Assembly (NCBI GenBank): GCA_014138645.1 | Contig: JACJIB010000001.1 | Coordinates: forward strand, 744,001 to 808,000 | Length of the DNA stretch: 64,000 nt | Direction of reading: 5' to 3' | From: Methylorubrum thiocyanatum | Lineage (GTDB): Bacteria; Pseudomonadota; Alphaproteobacteria; Rhizobiales; Beijerinckiaceae | Shown: in pieces, positions 51,394 through 61,206 of the stretch | Position numbering within the stretch: the stretch's first letter is position 1 | Layout of the letters: the number at the start of each line of letters is the position of its first letter | Program-made: the position numbers and the translations under genes | The notes under the pieces: generated by a model | What the model was told of the DNA's origin: nothing | The model's database searches: none | Seen by the model: the letters and a program-made list of their open reading frames with translations, nothing else

Positions 51394-51885
51394 ATGGAGA
51401 CCTACGCTTCCCCTCCGGCCCCTTCTCCCCAGGACCGGACCCGGCTGATGCCGGCCATGGCTCGCGGCTTCCTCAACCGCTGCCCGCATTGCGGGGAGGG
51501 CCATGTGTTCGGGCGCTTCCTCAAGGTGCGTCCGGCCTGCGAGGCCTGCGGCCTGGAGATGGAGGGCCACCGGGCCGACGACCTGCCGCCCTATCTCGTG
51601 ATCTTCCTCGTGGGCCACATCGTCGGCTATCTCGTGCTCGAGATCGAGATGGGCTACGACGTGCCGCTCTGGATATCGCTGACCGTTTGGCCGCTGCTCA
51701 CGCTCGTCCTGGCGCTGGGGCTGCTGCAGCCGGTCAAGGGCGCGGTGATCGGCCTGCAATACACGTTCGGCATGCACGGCTTCGGCAAGGCGCCCCCTGC
51801 GCGCGGCGGGACCGGCACGGGGGAGAGACGCGGCGGTGAGGCAGGACGACGAGCAGGCGACGCCCCAGGACTTGGTTCGGTCTGA
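51394..51885 (+). CDS. DUF983 family membrane protein
   Basis: A 163-residue protein with two zinc-ribbon-like cysteine pairs (CPHCGEGHVFGRFLK and CEACGLEM) followed by two membrane helices (about 68-88 and 92-112), the typical DUF983 layout. The function is unknown; homologues often lie near RNase R or cytochrome oxidase genes. It begins 25 bases after rnr, and its end overlaps the NUDIX gene by 50 bases. Confidence 0.88.
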   Translation: METYASPPAPSPQDRTRLMPAMARGFLNRCPHCGEGHVFGRFLKVRPACEACGLEMEGHRADDLPPYLVIFLVGHIVGYLVLEIEMGYDVPLWISLTVWPLLTLVLALGLLQPVKGAVIGLQYTFGMHGFGKAPPARGGTGTGERRGGEAGRRAGDAPGLGSV

Positions 51886-52624
51886 CTTGGTTCGGTCTGA
51901 CCCGGATCGGCCTGATCCGCCTGCGGCCCCGTCCCGCCCGGCGCTGCTTCGTCCGCGCGATGCCGCGACGCTGATCGTCCTCGATCGGTCCCGGAAGCGG
52001 CTGAAGGTGCTGATGGGCCGGCGCCATGCCGGCCTCGCCTTCATGGGCGGCAAGTTCGTGTTTCCCGGCGGCCGCATCGAGCTGTCCGACCGGCAGATGC
52101 CGGTGGCCGGCGCCCTGTCGCAGCGGGCCGACGACGCGCTTCGGGCCAAGCTGCCCCGTGCGCCGCATCATCTCGGCCGCTCGCTGGCGCTCGCCGCGAT
52201 CCGCGAGACCTACGAGGAGACCGGCCTTCTCATCGGCACCCGCGATTACGGCGCGCCCGACACCGTGCCGGAGGGCGCGTGGCAGGCCTTCGCCGAGGAG
52301 GGTGTGATGCCCGACCTCGAAGCGCTGCATCTGGTGGCGCGGGCGATCACGCCGCCGAAGCGGCCCCGCCGCTTCGACACCCGCTTCTTCGTGGTCGACC
52401 GCAAGGCGGTGGCCGCCGAGCGACCCGGCATCGTCGGGCCGGATTCGGAACTGACCGAACTGGCCTGGGTCGATCTCGACGCTGCGCGAAAGCTCGACCT
52501 GCCGCGCATCACCCGGGTGATCCTCGACGATCTGGAGGCGGCGGCCGCTGCCGGCTTTCCGCCCTACCGGCCGATCCCGTTCTATTTCGAGCGCCACGGC
52601 AAGGGGCTGCGGGAGGAAATCTAA
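51836..52624 (+). CDS. NUDIX hydrolase
   Basis: A 262-residue protein with a NUDIX domain from about residue 40. The Nudix box is present in a split form: GGKFVFPGGRIE near 71-82, then after a long insert AAIRETYEETGLLIG near 121-135. The insert between the glycine-rich part and the REx2EE helix is characteristic of the NUDT8/NUDT19-like CoA or acyl-CoA pyrophosphatases. The start is GTG at 51836 inside the DUF983 frame; a later start would remove only the disordered N-terminus. Confidence 0.88.
   Translation: MRQDDEQATPQDLVRSDLVRSDPDRPDPPAAPSRPALLRPRDAATLIVLDRSRKRLKVLMGRRHAGLAFMGGKFVFPGGRIELSDRQMPVAGALSQRADDALRAKLPRAPHHLGRSLALAAIRETYEETGLLIGTRDYGAPDTVPEGAWQAFAEEGVMPDLEALHLVARAITPPKRPRRFDTRFFVVDRKAVAAERPGIVGPDSELTELAWVDLDAARKLDLPRITRVILDDLEAAAAAGFPPYRPIPFYFERHGKGLREEI
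51869..51898 (+). repeat. 15-base tandem duplication in the DUF983/NUDIX overlap
   Basis: The unit gacttggttcggtct is present twice without a gap. In the NUDIX frame it encodes the repeated DLVRS of the disordered N-terminus; in the DUF983 frame the stop codon falls at the junction, so the second copy lies outside that gene. Confidence 0.85.
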
Positions 52625-52757
52625 GGCGGGACAGGGCCTTGTGGCCTTCATCGCGGCGTCGCGGGCCGCGATACGTTGCTGAGTTGTGCGCAATTCAAAA
52701 GGAGTTTCTTAAAATGTGGGGGATATCCTCCGGCGGGTCTCGCAGCCAGGATACCCG

Positions 52758-54722
52758 ATGCTCTCTGCTCTCCGCCGCTCCGATGCGGCGTCCATGCTCG
52801 AGGCGCTGAACCGCTCGCAAGCCGTTATCACCTTCGCCGTCGACGGGACGGTGCTCGACGCCAATGACAACTTCCTCGCGCTGATGGGCTACACCCTTGC
52901 CGAAGTGCGAGGGCGTCATCACCGCCTGTTCGTGGACCCGCAGGAGGCGCAGGGCGCCGAATACGAGGCGTTCTGGCAGGATCTGCGGCGCGGCACCTAT
53001 CGATCGGCAGAGTATGGCCGCGTCGCCAAGGACGGGCACAGGGTCTGGATCCGCGCAAGTTACAACCCGATCCTCGACCGGGCCGGACAGGTCCGCAAGA
53101 TCGTGAAATTCGCCCTCGACGTCACCGCCGAGCGGCTCTCCTCCGCCGAGACGGCCGGGCAGATCGCCGCGATCGGCCGCTCGCAGGCGGTGATCCAGTT
53201 CGATCTCGACGGGACGGTGCGGAGCGCCAACGGCAACTTCCTGGACGCCCTCGGCTACGCCCCGCACGAGGTGGAGGGGCGCCATCACAGCCTGTTCGTG
53301 AGGCCGGAGGATGCGGCCTCCGCAGAGTACCGCGCCTTCTGGGAGTCGCTCGCCCGCGGCGAGTTCCGGGCCGGCGAGTTCCGGCGCATCGCCAAGGACG
53401 GGCGCGAGGTCTGGATCCAAGCGACCTACAACCCAATCCTCGATCTGTCCGGCCGACCGTTCAAGGTCGTCAAATATGCCTCCGACATCACGGAGGCCAA
53501 GTGCATCGCGGCCGACCTGGCGGGCAAGGTCGAAGCCGCCCGCCGCTCGCAGGCGGTGATCGAGTTCGACATGGACGGCACCGTCCTCGATGCCAACGAC
53601 AACTTCCTGGACGCGATGGGCTACCGCCTCGCCGAGGTGCAGGGCCGGCATCACCGGATGTTCGTCACGCCCGCCCAGGCGGCGAGTCCGGCCTACGCCG
53701 CCTTCTGGGCGACGCTGCGGGCGGGGCAGTTCACCTCCGCCGTCTACCAGCGGATCGGCAAAGGTGGCCGGGAGGTCTGGATCCAGGCGTCCTACAACCC
53801 GGTCCTCGATGCGGGCGGGCGCCCCGTCCGGATCGTGAAATATGCCTTCGACATCAGCCAGAGCATGGCGGTGCGCACCAGCGCGCTGGCCATGGCCGAA
53901 CAGACGCTGGACCGGGTGCGGGGGGTGGCGCGTGCCTCCGAGGAGATGCACCACATCTCGACGGCCATCGCCGAACAGATGAACCGCTCGCACGAGGCTG
54001 TCGGCGACATCCAGGCGCGCATGAGCGCCGCCGGGGCGCTGTCGGCGAAGCTCGACGACGCGGCTGCGGCGATGACCGGTGTGGTCGAGGCGATCACGGG
54101 GATCGCCGATCAGATCAACCTGCTCGCCCTCAATGCCACGATCGAGGCGGCCCGCGCGGGCGCCGCCGGCCGCGGCTTCGCCGTCGTCGCCACCGAGGTG
54201 AAGAGCCTCGCCGAGCAGGCGCGCTCGGCCACCGCCCGCATCACCGGCGAGATCGGCGCCATGCAGGCGGTCTCGCGGGACGTCGGCGCGGCACTCACGT
54301 CGACCGCGGCCGTGGTCGATACGGTGCAGGGCTTCATCGCGCAGACGACCGCCGACAGCACGCGCCAGCGGGCGACCACCGGCCAGGTCAACGCCGACAT
54401 GCAGGCCACGGCCGCGAGCGTGGCGGAGTTCGCAAACAGCCTCGACGCCTGGAATGTCGGGCTGGAGGAGCGGCGGGGCGAAGAGCGCCTGCGCACCGCG
54501 ATGTCCGGCTCTGTCGCCTTCGTGCCGCAGGGCGGTCCGAGGGCCGGAGAGCCGCAACGACGGCCCTGCACGGTGCTCAACCTTTCCGAGGGCGGGGCCA
54601 AGCTGGCGGTCGAGGCCGCGGGCCTGCCGGAGGTCTTCACCCTCCATGTCGACGGCGAACCGCCCCGGCGCTGCCGTCTCATGCGCCGGACAGAGGATGG
54701 GATCGGCGTCCAGTTCCTCTGA
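52758..54722 (+). CDS. Soluble chemoreceptor with three PAS domains and a C-terminal PilZ-like domain
   Basis: A 654-residue protein without membrane segments. Three similar PAS domains occupy about 17-130, 140-255 and 262-375; each begins with RSQAVI and includes a GRHHxLFV and a VWIxAxYNPILD segment, so they arose by internal duplication. An MCP signalling domain follows (about 400-560, with the hairpin tip [18 protein letters not shown]). A C-terminal stretch (about 575-654) contains NLSEGGAKL and looks like a PilZ domain, which would bind cyclic di-GMP, although its arginine motif is degenerate. ATG at 52758 is chosen; a GTG at 52716 with an aaaggag site upstream is a real alternative. 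Confidence 0.9.
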   Translation: MLSALRRSDAASMLEALNRSQAVITFAVDGTVLDANDNFLALMGYTLAEVRGRHHRLFVDPQEAQGAEYEAFWQDLRRGTYRSAEYGRVAKDGHRVWIRASYNPILDRAGQVRKIVKFALDVTAERLSSAETAGQIAAIGRSQAVIQFDLDGTVRSANGNFLDALGYAPHEVEGRHHSLFVRPEDAASAEYRAFWESLARGEFRAGEFRRIAKDGREVWIQATYNPILDLSGRPFKVVKYASDITEAKCIAADLAGKVEAARRSQAVIEFDMDGTVLDANDNFLDAMGYRLAEVQGRHHRMFVTPAQAASPAYAAFWATLRAGQFTSAVYQRIGKGGREVWIQASYNPVLDAGGRPVRIVKYAFDISQSMAVRTSALAMAEQTLDRVRGVARASEEMHHISTAIAEQMNRSHEAVGDIQARMSAAGALSAKLDDAAAAMTGVVEAITGIADQINLLALNATIEAARAGAAGRGFAVVATEVKSLAEQARSATARITGEIGAMQAVSRDVGAALTSTAAVVDTVQGFIAQTTADSTRQRATTGQVNADMQATAASVAEFANSLDAWNVGLEERRGEERLRTAMSGSVAFVPQGGPRAGEPQRRPCTVLNLSEGGAKLAVEAAGLPEVFTLHVDGEPPRRCRLMRRTEDGIGVQFL

Positions 54723-54734
54723 TCGCCGCCGGTG

Positions 54735-55604
54735 CTACGAGCGGGCGTCGGCGACCAGGGCAGCCAAGCCTTCGCGGTAGGTCGGGTAGGTGAGCCGCAC
54801 GCCCAACTCCTCGCGGATCAGGCGGTTTCGCACCCGCTTGTTCTCGCCGTAGAAGCTGCGGGCCATCGGGCTGAGTTCGGCGGTCTCGAAGTCGATCTCC
54901 GGCGGCAGGGGCAACCCGGTGAGCGCCGCGGCGTGCTCGGTCACGGTCTGCGGCGGGGCCGGCTCGTCGTCGGTGACGTTGTAGACGGCACCGCCCCTTG
55001 GGCGCTCGATCGAGGCAGCGAGCGTCGTGGCAATGTCGTCCACGTGGATGCGGTTGAACACCTGACCCGGCTTGACGATGCGCTGGGTGCGGCCGTCGCG
55101 CAGCTTCACGATCGGATTGCGGCCCGGGCCGTAGATCCCCGACAGACGAAACACCTGCACCGCCTTGCCGGTCTCGGCGCCGAGCGCGAGCCAAGCATTC
55201 TCGACCTCGAGACGGCCACGGGAGCGCGCGCTCTTCGGCGTCGCGGGCGTCGTCTCGTCGATCCAGGCGCCGCCGTGATCGCCGTAGACGCCGATGGTCG
55301 AGAGATAGCCGATCCAGCGGATCCGGCTCCCCGCGATCGCGTCGCGATAATGGGCGAGGACCGTGTCGCCGTCCCGGCCCGGCGGCGCGGAGATCAGCAG
55401 CACATCGGTCTCGGCAAGCTCCCCGGCGATGCGGGGATCGTCCGCGTCGGGCCCGAAGGCGCGCAGGACGAACCCGGTCTCGGCGGCAAGGCTTTTGGCC
55501 CGCTCGGGCTCTGTCACCGTCGCCCGCACGGCTTGGAAGCGGGCCCGCTCGCGCTCGGCGAAGTGCCGGGCGGAGAAGCCGAGGCCGAAGACGAACAGGT
55601 TCAT
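54735..55604 (-). CDS. NAD(P)-dependent epimerase/SDR protein (YeeZ-like)
   Basis: A 289-residue Rossmann-fold protein with the N-terminal glycine motif FGLGFSARHFA, the WIGYLSTIGVYGDHGG segment (the usual catalytic Tyr region, with YxxxK degenerate) and GIYGPGRNPI. It resembles YeeZ-type nucleoside-diphosphate-sugar epimerase relatives, whose substrates are unknown. It follows queG with a six-base gap, so it is the last gene of GST-queG-SDR. Confidence 0.85.
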   Translation of the reverse strand: MNLFVFGLGFSARHFAERERARFQAVRATVTEPERAKSLAAETGFVLRAFGPDADDPRIAGELAETDVLLISAPPGRDGDTVLAHYRDAIAGSRIRWIGYLSTIGVYGDHGGAWIDETTPATPKSARSRGRLEVENAWLALGAETGKAVQVFRLSGIYGPGRNPIVKLRDGRTQRIVKPGQVFNRIHVDDIATTLAASIERPRGGAVYNVTDDEPAPPQTVTEHAAALTGLPLPPEIDFETAELSPMARSFYGENKRVRNRLIREELGVRLTYPTYREGLAALVADARS

Positions 55605-55610
55605 GCGGTG

Positions 55611-56789
55611 TCAGCTCTCCCGTGGGCCGTCCGCTTCCATAGGAAGGCCGGCGGCGGCGCGCCATTCCTCCCTCACATGCGCCTCCGTCTCCCCGCGTCC
55701 ATGGGCGGCGAACAGATCGTGCAGCCGCTCCCGGGGCAGCAGCCGTCCGCAGGCCCAGACGGCGGCCCCCCGCACCACCGGATCCGGCTCGCTTAGGCGC
55801 GCCACCGCCTCGTCGGCAAGCGCGGCTTCGCCCGAATTGCCGATGGCGATCAGCACGTTGCGCAGGAAGCGGTCGCGCCCCGTGCGCTTGATCGGCGTGC
55901 CGGCAAAGCGCGCGCGGAAGCCCGCATCGTCGAGGCGGGCGAGTTCGGCGAGCGGCGGCGCGGCGAGATCGTCGCGGGCGGCCATGCGCGCCTCCCGCGC
56001 CGCGCCCGCGAACTTGTTCCAGGGGCAGACCGCGAGGCAGTCGTCGCAGCCGAACACCCGGTTGCCGATCTGTTCGCGATACGCGGCCGGGATCGGGCCG
56101 TGATGCTCAATGGTGAGGTAGGCGATGCAACGGCGCGCATCGAGCCGGTAGGGGGCTGGGAAGGCGTTCGTCGGGCAGATGTCGAGGCAGCGGCGGCAGG
56201 AGCCGCAATGGTCGGTCTCCGGCGCGTCGGGTTCGAGCTCGGCGCGGGCGAAGATCGCGCCGAGCATCAGCCAGTTGCCGTGCTCGCGCGAGATCAGCAC
56301 CGTGTGCTTGCCCTGCCAGCCGATCCCGGCCGCCTGGGCGAGCGGCTTCTCCATCACGGGGGCGGTGTCGACGAACACCTTCACCGGCTCGCCGGAGCGA
56401 GCGGAGAGGAAGCCGCCGAGTTCCTTGAGCTTGCCTTTGATGACGTCGTGGTAGTCGCGCCGCTGCGCGTAGGTGGCGATGGCACCGCGATCCGTCAGCC
56501 GCACGAGATCGAGGGGATCGCGCTGCGGCCCCGCGTTCATGCCGAGCATGACGATGCTGCGGGTCTCGGCCCACAGGGCGGAGGGCGCGGCGCGCTGCTC
56601 GGCGCGCTCCTCCATCCAGTCCATCGTCCCGTGATGCCCGTCCGCGAGCCAGGCGGGCAACCGCTCGCGCAAGGCGGGCACGGCGTCGGGCCGGGTGACG
56701 CGAAACGCATCGAAGCCGAGACGACGGGCGCGCGCCTCGACCGTCTCGCGTAAGGATCGGCCGGTGAGGACGGCCTTCTCGGGCTTCAG
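55611..56789 (-). CDS. queG: Epoxyqueuosine reductase, probable CTG start
   Basis: A 392-residue enzyme that reduces epoxyqueuosine to queuosine in tRNA using cobalamin and two [4Fe-4S] clusters. Cluster ligands are in CGSCRRCLDICP and CDDCLAVCP; the catalytic Asp is in VDTAPVMEKPLAQAAGIGWQ (about residues 142-161). A C-terminal HEAT-like part follows. No ATG, GTG or TTG occurs in frame between the distant ATG inside the GST gene and the conserved start of the fold. The CTG at 56789 overlaps the GST stop (CTGA), like a coupled ATGA, and is the best candidate. Confidence 0.88.
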   Translation of the reverse strand: MKPEKAVLTGRSLRETVEARARRLGFDAFRVTRPDAVPALRERLPAWLADGHHGTMDWMEERAEQRAAPSALWAETRSIVMLGMNAGPQRDPLDLVRLTDRGAIATYAQRRDYHDVIKGKLKELGGFLSARSGEPVKVFVDTAPVMEKPLAQAAGIGWQGKHTVLISREHGNWLMLGAIFARAELEPDAPETDHCGSCRRCLDICPTNAFPAPYRLDARRCIAYLTIEHHGPIPAAYREQIGNRVFGCDDCLAVCPWNKFAGAAREARMAARDDLAAPPLAELARLDDAGFRARFAGTPIKRTGRDRFLRNVLIAIGNSGEAALADEAVARLSEPDPVVRGAAVWACGRLLPRERLHDLFAAHGRGETEAHVREEWRAAAGLPMEADGPRES

Positions 56790-57478
56790 AAATCCAGATC
56801 CGCGTAGTGGGCGGCCGGCGGCATCCCCGGCGCCCGGTCGGCCAGGAGCGCGCGGAAGGACGGGCGGGATTTCACCCGCGCGTACCAGTCCTTCGCCATC
56901 TCGTCCTCGTCCCATGGCACGTCGCCGAGATAGTCCACGCAGGAAAGATGGGCCGCCGCCGCGAGGTCGGCATAGGTCAGGTCGTTGCCCGCGAGCCAGC
57001 GGCGCTGCCCGATCAGGTAACCGACATATTGGAGGTGATAGCGCACGTTGGTGCGCGCCGCACGGATGGCATTCATGTCCGGGGGGCCGCCCCCGGCGGC
57101 GGACGACATGAAGCGCTTATCGATCTTCTCGGTGACGAGATACTCGGTCACCTCGCTGTTGAACTTGACGAGGAACCAGTCGAGCAGGCGCCGCACTTCC
57201 ACCCGGGCGACGGTGGTGTCGGGTAGAAGCCGTCGCCCGGCGAGCCCGAGGCCCCGGGTCTCGTCGAGATACTCCGCAATGACTCCCGCGCCGGGCACGG
57301 CGAGCCCGGTCTGCTCCACCAGCACGGGCGTGGTGCCCGCCGGGTTGACGATGAGGAAGTCGCGGCGGCGCTCCCAGGCCCTCTCCTCGACGAGGGTCGG
57401 CTCCATCCCCATCTCGGCCAGGACGAGGCGGATGAAGCGCGAGTTCGGGCAGAACGGGGAGTGATAGAGCGTCGCCAT
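56786..57478 (-). CDS. Glutathione S-transferase family protein
   Basis: A 230-residue protein with an N-terminal thioredoxin-like domain ([19 protein letters not shown], with SxFC-type active site; [11 protein letters not shown] and the [11 protein letters not shown] glutathione contact) and a helical C-terminal domain. It probably conjugates or reduces with glutathione. ATG at 57478. Its stop overlaps the proposed queG start. Confidence 0.92.
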   Translation of the reverse strand: MATLYHSPFCPNSRFIRLVLAEMGMEPTLVEERAWERRRDFLIVNPAGTTPVLVEQTGLAVPGAGVIAEYLDETRGLGLAGRRLLPDTTVARVEVRRLLDWFLVKFNSEVTEYLVTEKIDKRFMSSAAGGGPPDMNAIRAARTNVRYHLQYVGYLIGQRRWLAGNDLTYADLAAAAHLSCVDYLGDVPWDEDEMAKDWYARVKSRPSFRALLADRAPGMPPAAHYADLDF

Positions 57479-57705
57479 CGAGGCCGTGGTTCAGCGGAAA
57501 GAAGGCAGAGCCCAGGGGCAGACCGTGCCGCACCGGCGAAAATGGGGCGGCGCGCCAGGATTATTTCTCCATCGTTGCCACCTCATTAACAAACGCACCG
57601 CAACACGGTAACCGCCCGTCAACCCTGCCGCCGCAAAGCTGCCGCATCGCCATCGTCTGCCGCACCTCGGCAGTGCCGGACATCGGCGTGGGGAACAGCA
57701 GGCTC

Positions 57706-58557
57706 ATGGATCTCGTCCTGATCGCGAAGGCAATCGTGCTCGCCGTGGTGGAGGGTGCCACCGAATTCATCCCGGTCTCCTCGACCGGGCATCAGCTCCT
57801 CATCGGCCACTTCATCGGTTTCCACTCGCCCAACAACACCTTCGAGGTGCTGATCCAACTGGGCGCGATCCTGGCGATCCTCTTCGCCTATTTCGGGAAG
57901 CTCTGGAGCATCGCCACCGCGCTGCCGAACGATCCGCGGGCGCGCCGCTTCGTGCTCGCCGTGCTCCTTGCCTTCCTGCCCGCGGCGATCATCGGCGGTC
58001 TGTTCTCGAAATACATCAAGTTCTACCTGTTCAACCCGTGGATCGTCTGCGCCACGCTGGTGGCCGGCGGCCTCGTGCTCCTCGTCATCGACGACACGGT
58101 CGGCGAGCCGAAGGCGGCGCAGAATGAGGGGACCGGCGACGGGCCGACCGAGCATCCGCGCAAGACCGACGTGTTCGAGTTCAGCCTGCCGATGGCGCTG
58201 AAGATCGGCCTGTTCCAATGCGTGGCGATGATTCCCGGCGTGTCGCGCTCCGGCGCCACCATCGTCGGGGCGATGCTGATGGGCGCGAGCAAGCGCTCGG
58301 CCACCGAATTCTCGTTCTACCTCGCCATGCCGACCATGGCCGGCGCCTTCGCCAAGGACCTGCTCGACAACTACAAGAATCTGTCCTCCAACGACGCCCT
58401 GCTGATCGTCATCGGATTCGTCGCCGCCTTCATCTCGGCGCTGATCGTGGTGCGCACGGTGCTCGACTACGTCTCCCGCCACGGCTTCTGGCTGTTCGCG
58501 TGGTGGCGCATCATCGTCGGCTCGCTGGGCTTTGCTGGACTGATTATTTTTGGCTGA
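57706..58557 (+). CDS. uppP: Undecaprenyl-diphosphate phosphatase
   Basis: A 283-residue membrane phosphatase of the BacA type, with about eight helices. The two catalytic loops are [14 protein letters not shown] (16-29) and [10 protein letters not shown] (about 181-190). It recycles the lipid carrier for peptidoglycan and polysaccharide synthesis. ATG at 57706 is preferred to a GTG 33 bases upstream because it begins the conserved first helix. Confidence 0.96.
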   Translation: MDLVLIAKAIVLAVVEGATEFIPVSSTGHQLLIGHFIGFHSPNNTFEVLIQLGAILAILFAYFGKLWSIATALPNDPRARRFVLAVLLAFLPAAIIGGLFSKYIKFYLFNPWIVCATLVAGGLVLLVIDDTVGEPKAAQNEGTGDGPTEHPRKTDVFEFSLPMALKIGLFQCVAMIPGVSRSGATIVGAMLMGASKRSATEFSFYLAMPTMAGAFAKDLLDNYKNLSSNDALLIVIGFVAAFISALIVVRTVLDYVSRHGFWLFAWWRIIVGSLGFAGLIIFG

Positions 58558-58705
58558 ACCTTCAGGATTTTGAACGAGGCGGCGGCGGCAACCCGGACTA
58601 AAGTCGGTTGTCGCCCACCCACGCCCCGTGCGAGGGCTTGCGGCCAAGTCGCCGCTCTCTCAAGAAGCGGTCGGGAAACGCCGAACGTCTAAGGTCTCGC
58701 CCACG

Positions 58706-60523
58706 ATGGAAGATCGTCCGCTCGCCGATGTGTTCGAGCCCGCGACCCGCGAGCGCTGGCGCAGTGCCGTGGAAGCCGCGCTGAAGGGGGCCGATTTCGA
58801 GAAGCGCCTCGTCTCGAAGACCGCCGACGGCCTGCGCATCGAGCCGCTCTACGCGCCGGCTTCGCCGGTGGTGCAGCCGGTGCGGGCTCCCGGCCCCTGG
58901 CGCCTGGCGCAGCGCATCGACCATCCCGACGCGGAGAAGGCCGCCGCGCAGGCGCTCACCGATCTCGAAGGCGGCGCCGACGCGCTGGTCCTCGTTCATC
59001 GCGACGCCCCCGCCGCCCGCGGATACGGCCTCGATCCCGCCTCCGTCGATGCGCTCGACGCCGCGCTCGAGGGCGTGATGCTGCCGCTGATCGCCCTGCG
59101 GCTCGATGCCGGAGCGGCGGGCTTCGAGACGGCAGCCCTGCTCAAGCAGCTGGTCGAGCGCCGCGGCGACGACCCGTCCACCCTCGATCTCGATCTCGGC
59201 CTCGATCCGCTCGGCACCCGCGCCGCCACCGGCCGGCTCGAACAGGGTTGGGAGACGCGTCTCTCCGAGACCGTCACCGCCTTCGCCGGATATCGCGGGC
59301 GTGTGGCCCTGGCCGATGCCCGGCCCTACCACGAGGCGGGTGCGAGCGAGGTGCAGGAGCTGGCCGCCGTGCTCGCCACGGCGGTCGCCTATCTGCGGGC
59401 GCTGGAGGCCGGCGGCCATGATCTGGAGCGCGCCCGCGACGCCATCGCGGTTCTCCTCGTCGCGGATGCCGACGAGTTCCTCACCATCGCCAAATTCCGG
59501 GCGATCCGGCGGCTCTGGGCCCGGGTCGAGCAGGCCTGCGGCCTCGCGCCGAAGCCGCTGCGCGTCCTGGCCGAGACCGCGTGGCGGATGATGACCCGCC
59601 GCGACCCCTTCGTGAACATCCTGCGCACGGCCATGGCGTCCGCCTCGGCGGGGCTCGGCGGGGCGGATTCTGTGACCGCTCTGCCCTACACCCAGGCGCT
59701 CGGCCTGCCCGATGCCTTCGCCCGGCGCGTGGTGCGCAACAGCCAGATCGTGCTGATCGAGGAATCGAACCTCGCCAAGGTCTCCGATCCGGCCGCGGGC
59801 GCGGGCGGCTTCGAGGCGCTCACCGCCGAACTGACCGAGAAAGCCTGGGCGGCGTTCCAGGAGATCGAGCGCGAGGGCGGGATCGCGAAAAGCCTCGAAT
59901 CCGGTGCCTTCGCGGGCCGGATCGCGGCGGTGGCCGAGGCACGGGCCCGAGCCGTGGCGACCCGCAAGGAGCCGCTGACCGGCGCCAGCGAGTTCCCCTT
60001 CCTCGCCGAGAAGCCGGTGGCGGTGCTCGACGTCGCGGCCCGACCGGCCGTACGGGGGGAGGGGGCCCTGCCGTCGCAGCGCCTCGCCGAGCCTTACGAG
60101 GTCCTGCGCGACGCGTCCGATGCGGCGCTGGCGCGGACGGGCAAGCGCCCGACCGTGTTCCTGGCCAATCTCGGCCCGGTGGCGATCCACAACGCCCGCT
60201 CGACCTTCGCGGCCAACGCCTTCGCTGCGGGCGGCATCGAGGCCATCGGCAATGACGGCTTCTCGGACGCGAACGCCCTGGCCGAAGCCTTCACGGCGTC
60301 GGGCGCCTCGCTCGCCTGCCTGTGTTCCTCCGATGCCGTCTACCAGACCGAGGCCGTGCCTGCGGCCGAGGCTCTGAAGGCGGCCGGCGCCGGCACGATC
60401 TATCTCGCCGGCAAGCCCGCCGAGGCGGAGGCCCTGCGCCAAGCGGGCGTTCACGGCTTCCTGTTCGCCGGCTGCGACCTGCTCGCGCTCCTGCGGGAGG
60501 CGGCCGAGCGCGCGCAGGGCTGA
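58706..60523 (+). CDS. mcmB: Methylmalonyl-CoA mutase small (beta) subunit
   Basis: A 605-residue subunit of the heterodimeric mutase. The TIM-barrel-like N-terminal domain is recognisable (LALRLDAGAAGFETAALL, ILRTAMASASAGLGGADS) and the C-terminal domain (about 480-605) is a B12-binding fold that has lost the DxHxxG cobalamin motif, as expected for the non-catalytic subunit. It pairs with a large subunit encoded elsewhere to convert methylmalonyl-CoA to succinyl-CoA, a step of the ethylmalonyl-CoA pathway for glyoxylate regeneration in Methylobacterium. ATG at 58706. Confidence 0.93.
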   Translation: MEDRPLADVFEPATRERWRSAVEAALKGADFEKRLVSKTADGLRIEPLYAPASPVVQPVRAPGPWRLAQRIDHPDAEKAAAQALTDLEGGADALVLVHRDAPAARGYGLDPASVDALDAALEGVMLPLIALRLDAGAAGFETAALLKQLVERRGDDPSTLDLDLGLDPLGTRAATGRLEQGWETRLSETVTAFAGYRGRVALADARPYHEAGASEVQELAAVLATAVAYLRALEAGGHDLERARDAIAVLLVADADEFLTIAKFRAIRRLWARVEQACGLAPKPLRVLAETAWRMMTRRDPFVNILRTAMASASAGLGGADSVTALPYTQALGLPDAFARRVVRNSQIVLIEESNLAKVSDPAAGAGGFEALTAELTEKAWAAFQEIEREGGIAKSLESGAFAGRIAAVAEARARAVATRKEPLTGASEFPFLAEKPVAVLDVAARPAVRGEGALPSQRLAEPYEVLRDASDAALARTGKRPTVFLANLGPVAIHNARSTFAANAFAAGGIEAIGNDGFSDANALAEAFTASGASLACLCSSDAVYQTEAVPAAEALKAAGAGTIYLAGKPAEAEALRQAGVHGFLFAGCDLLALLREAAERAQG

Positions 60524-60636
60524 CGCCCGCCCGGACGGTCAAGGCGGCGTGAGCAACCTTGACACTGCGGGGCGCGGGACAATCTTCCGGCTGATGCGGG
60601 CCGCGTGAGCCCATCACCCTCAGCCGGAACTCACCC

Positions 60637-61029
60637 ATGCGTCTGCCGATCTTCGCCGCTGCCACCTTCGCCGTCGCCGTGGTGGGCGTCGGGACAGCGG
60701 AGGCGGCCAAGCGCAAGGTGCAGGTGCCCCACCGCTACGACGGCCGCTGGAGCATCGAAGTGGTCACCCTCGACGGTCCCTGCGACCGCGCCTACCGCTA
60801 CGGAGTCCAGATCCAGCACGGCGAGGCGGTCTATGGCGGCGGCGAGGTCGACATCAACGGCCGCGTTGCGGCGAACGGCACGGTGCGCGGCACCATCTCC
60901 CGCAGCGGCAATGCGGCGCAGGTCTACGGGCGGCTGTCCGCGAATGGGACCGGCGCCGGCCGCTGGTCGACGCTGGGCGACGGCCCGATCAGCTGCAGCG
61001 GAAGCTGGAACGCGATGCGGCGCGGCTGA
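60637..61029 (+). CDS. Small exported hypothetical protein
   Basis: A 130-residue protein with a signal peptide (cut after TAEA, residue 23). The mature part is beta-rich with two cysteines (near residues 49 and 122) that could form a disulfide, and contains the glycine-rich GGGEVDINGRVAANGTVRG. It is probably periplasmic. Similar small proteins are common in Methylobacterium and have no known function. ATG at 60637. Confidence 0.8.
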   Translation: MRLPIFAAATFAVAVVGVGTAEAAKRKVQVPHRYDGRWSIEVVTLDGPCDRAYRYGVQIQHGEAVYGGGEVDINGRVAANGTVRGTISRSGNAAQVYGRLSANGTGAGRWSTLGDGPISCSGSWNAMRRG

Positions 61030-61206
61030 CCAAGCTGCCCGCCCGAAGCGGTGTCGCGGGGCGCACTACGCCCTTCGCGCTGTGTCGGTTCCGCGACAAT
61101 GCCGCGATTTGTTCCGCGCTGCGGCAGAATGAGCCGGCTTTCGCCCTAGATCCGGCGGCTTCTCCGGCGAACACTGGCGGCGTTCGACACGCGTTCGAGG
61201 CGCCCC

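Noticed and set aside
52279..52809. 176-codon frame overlapping the NUDIX gene and chemoreceptor start
   Set aside because: Shadow of the NUDIX gene in another frame; it does not resemble any family.
58598..60454. 618-codon frame antisense to mcmB
   Set aside because: Arg/Gly/Glu-rich shadow; mcmB is well supported on the plus strand.
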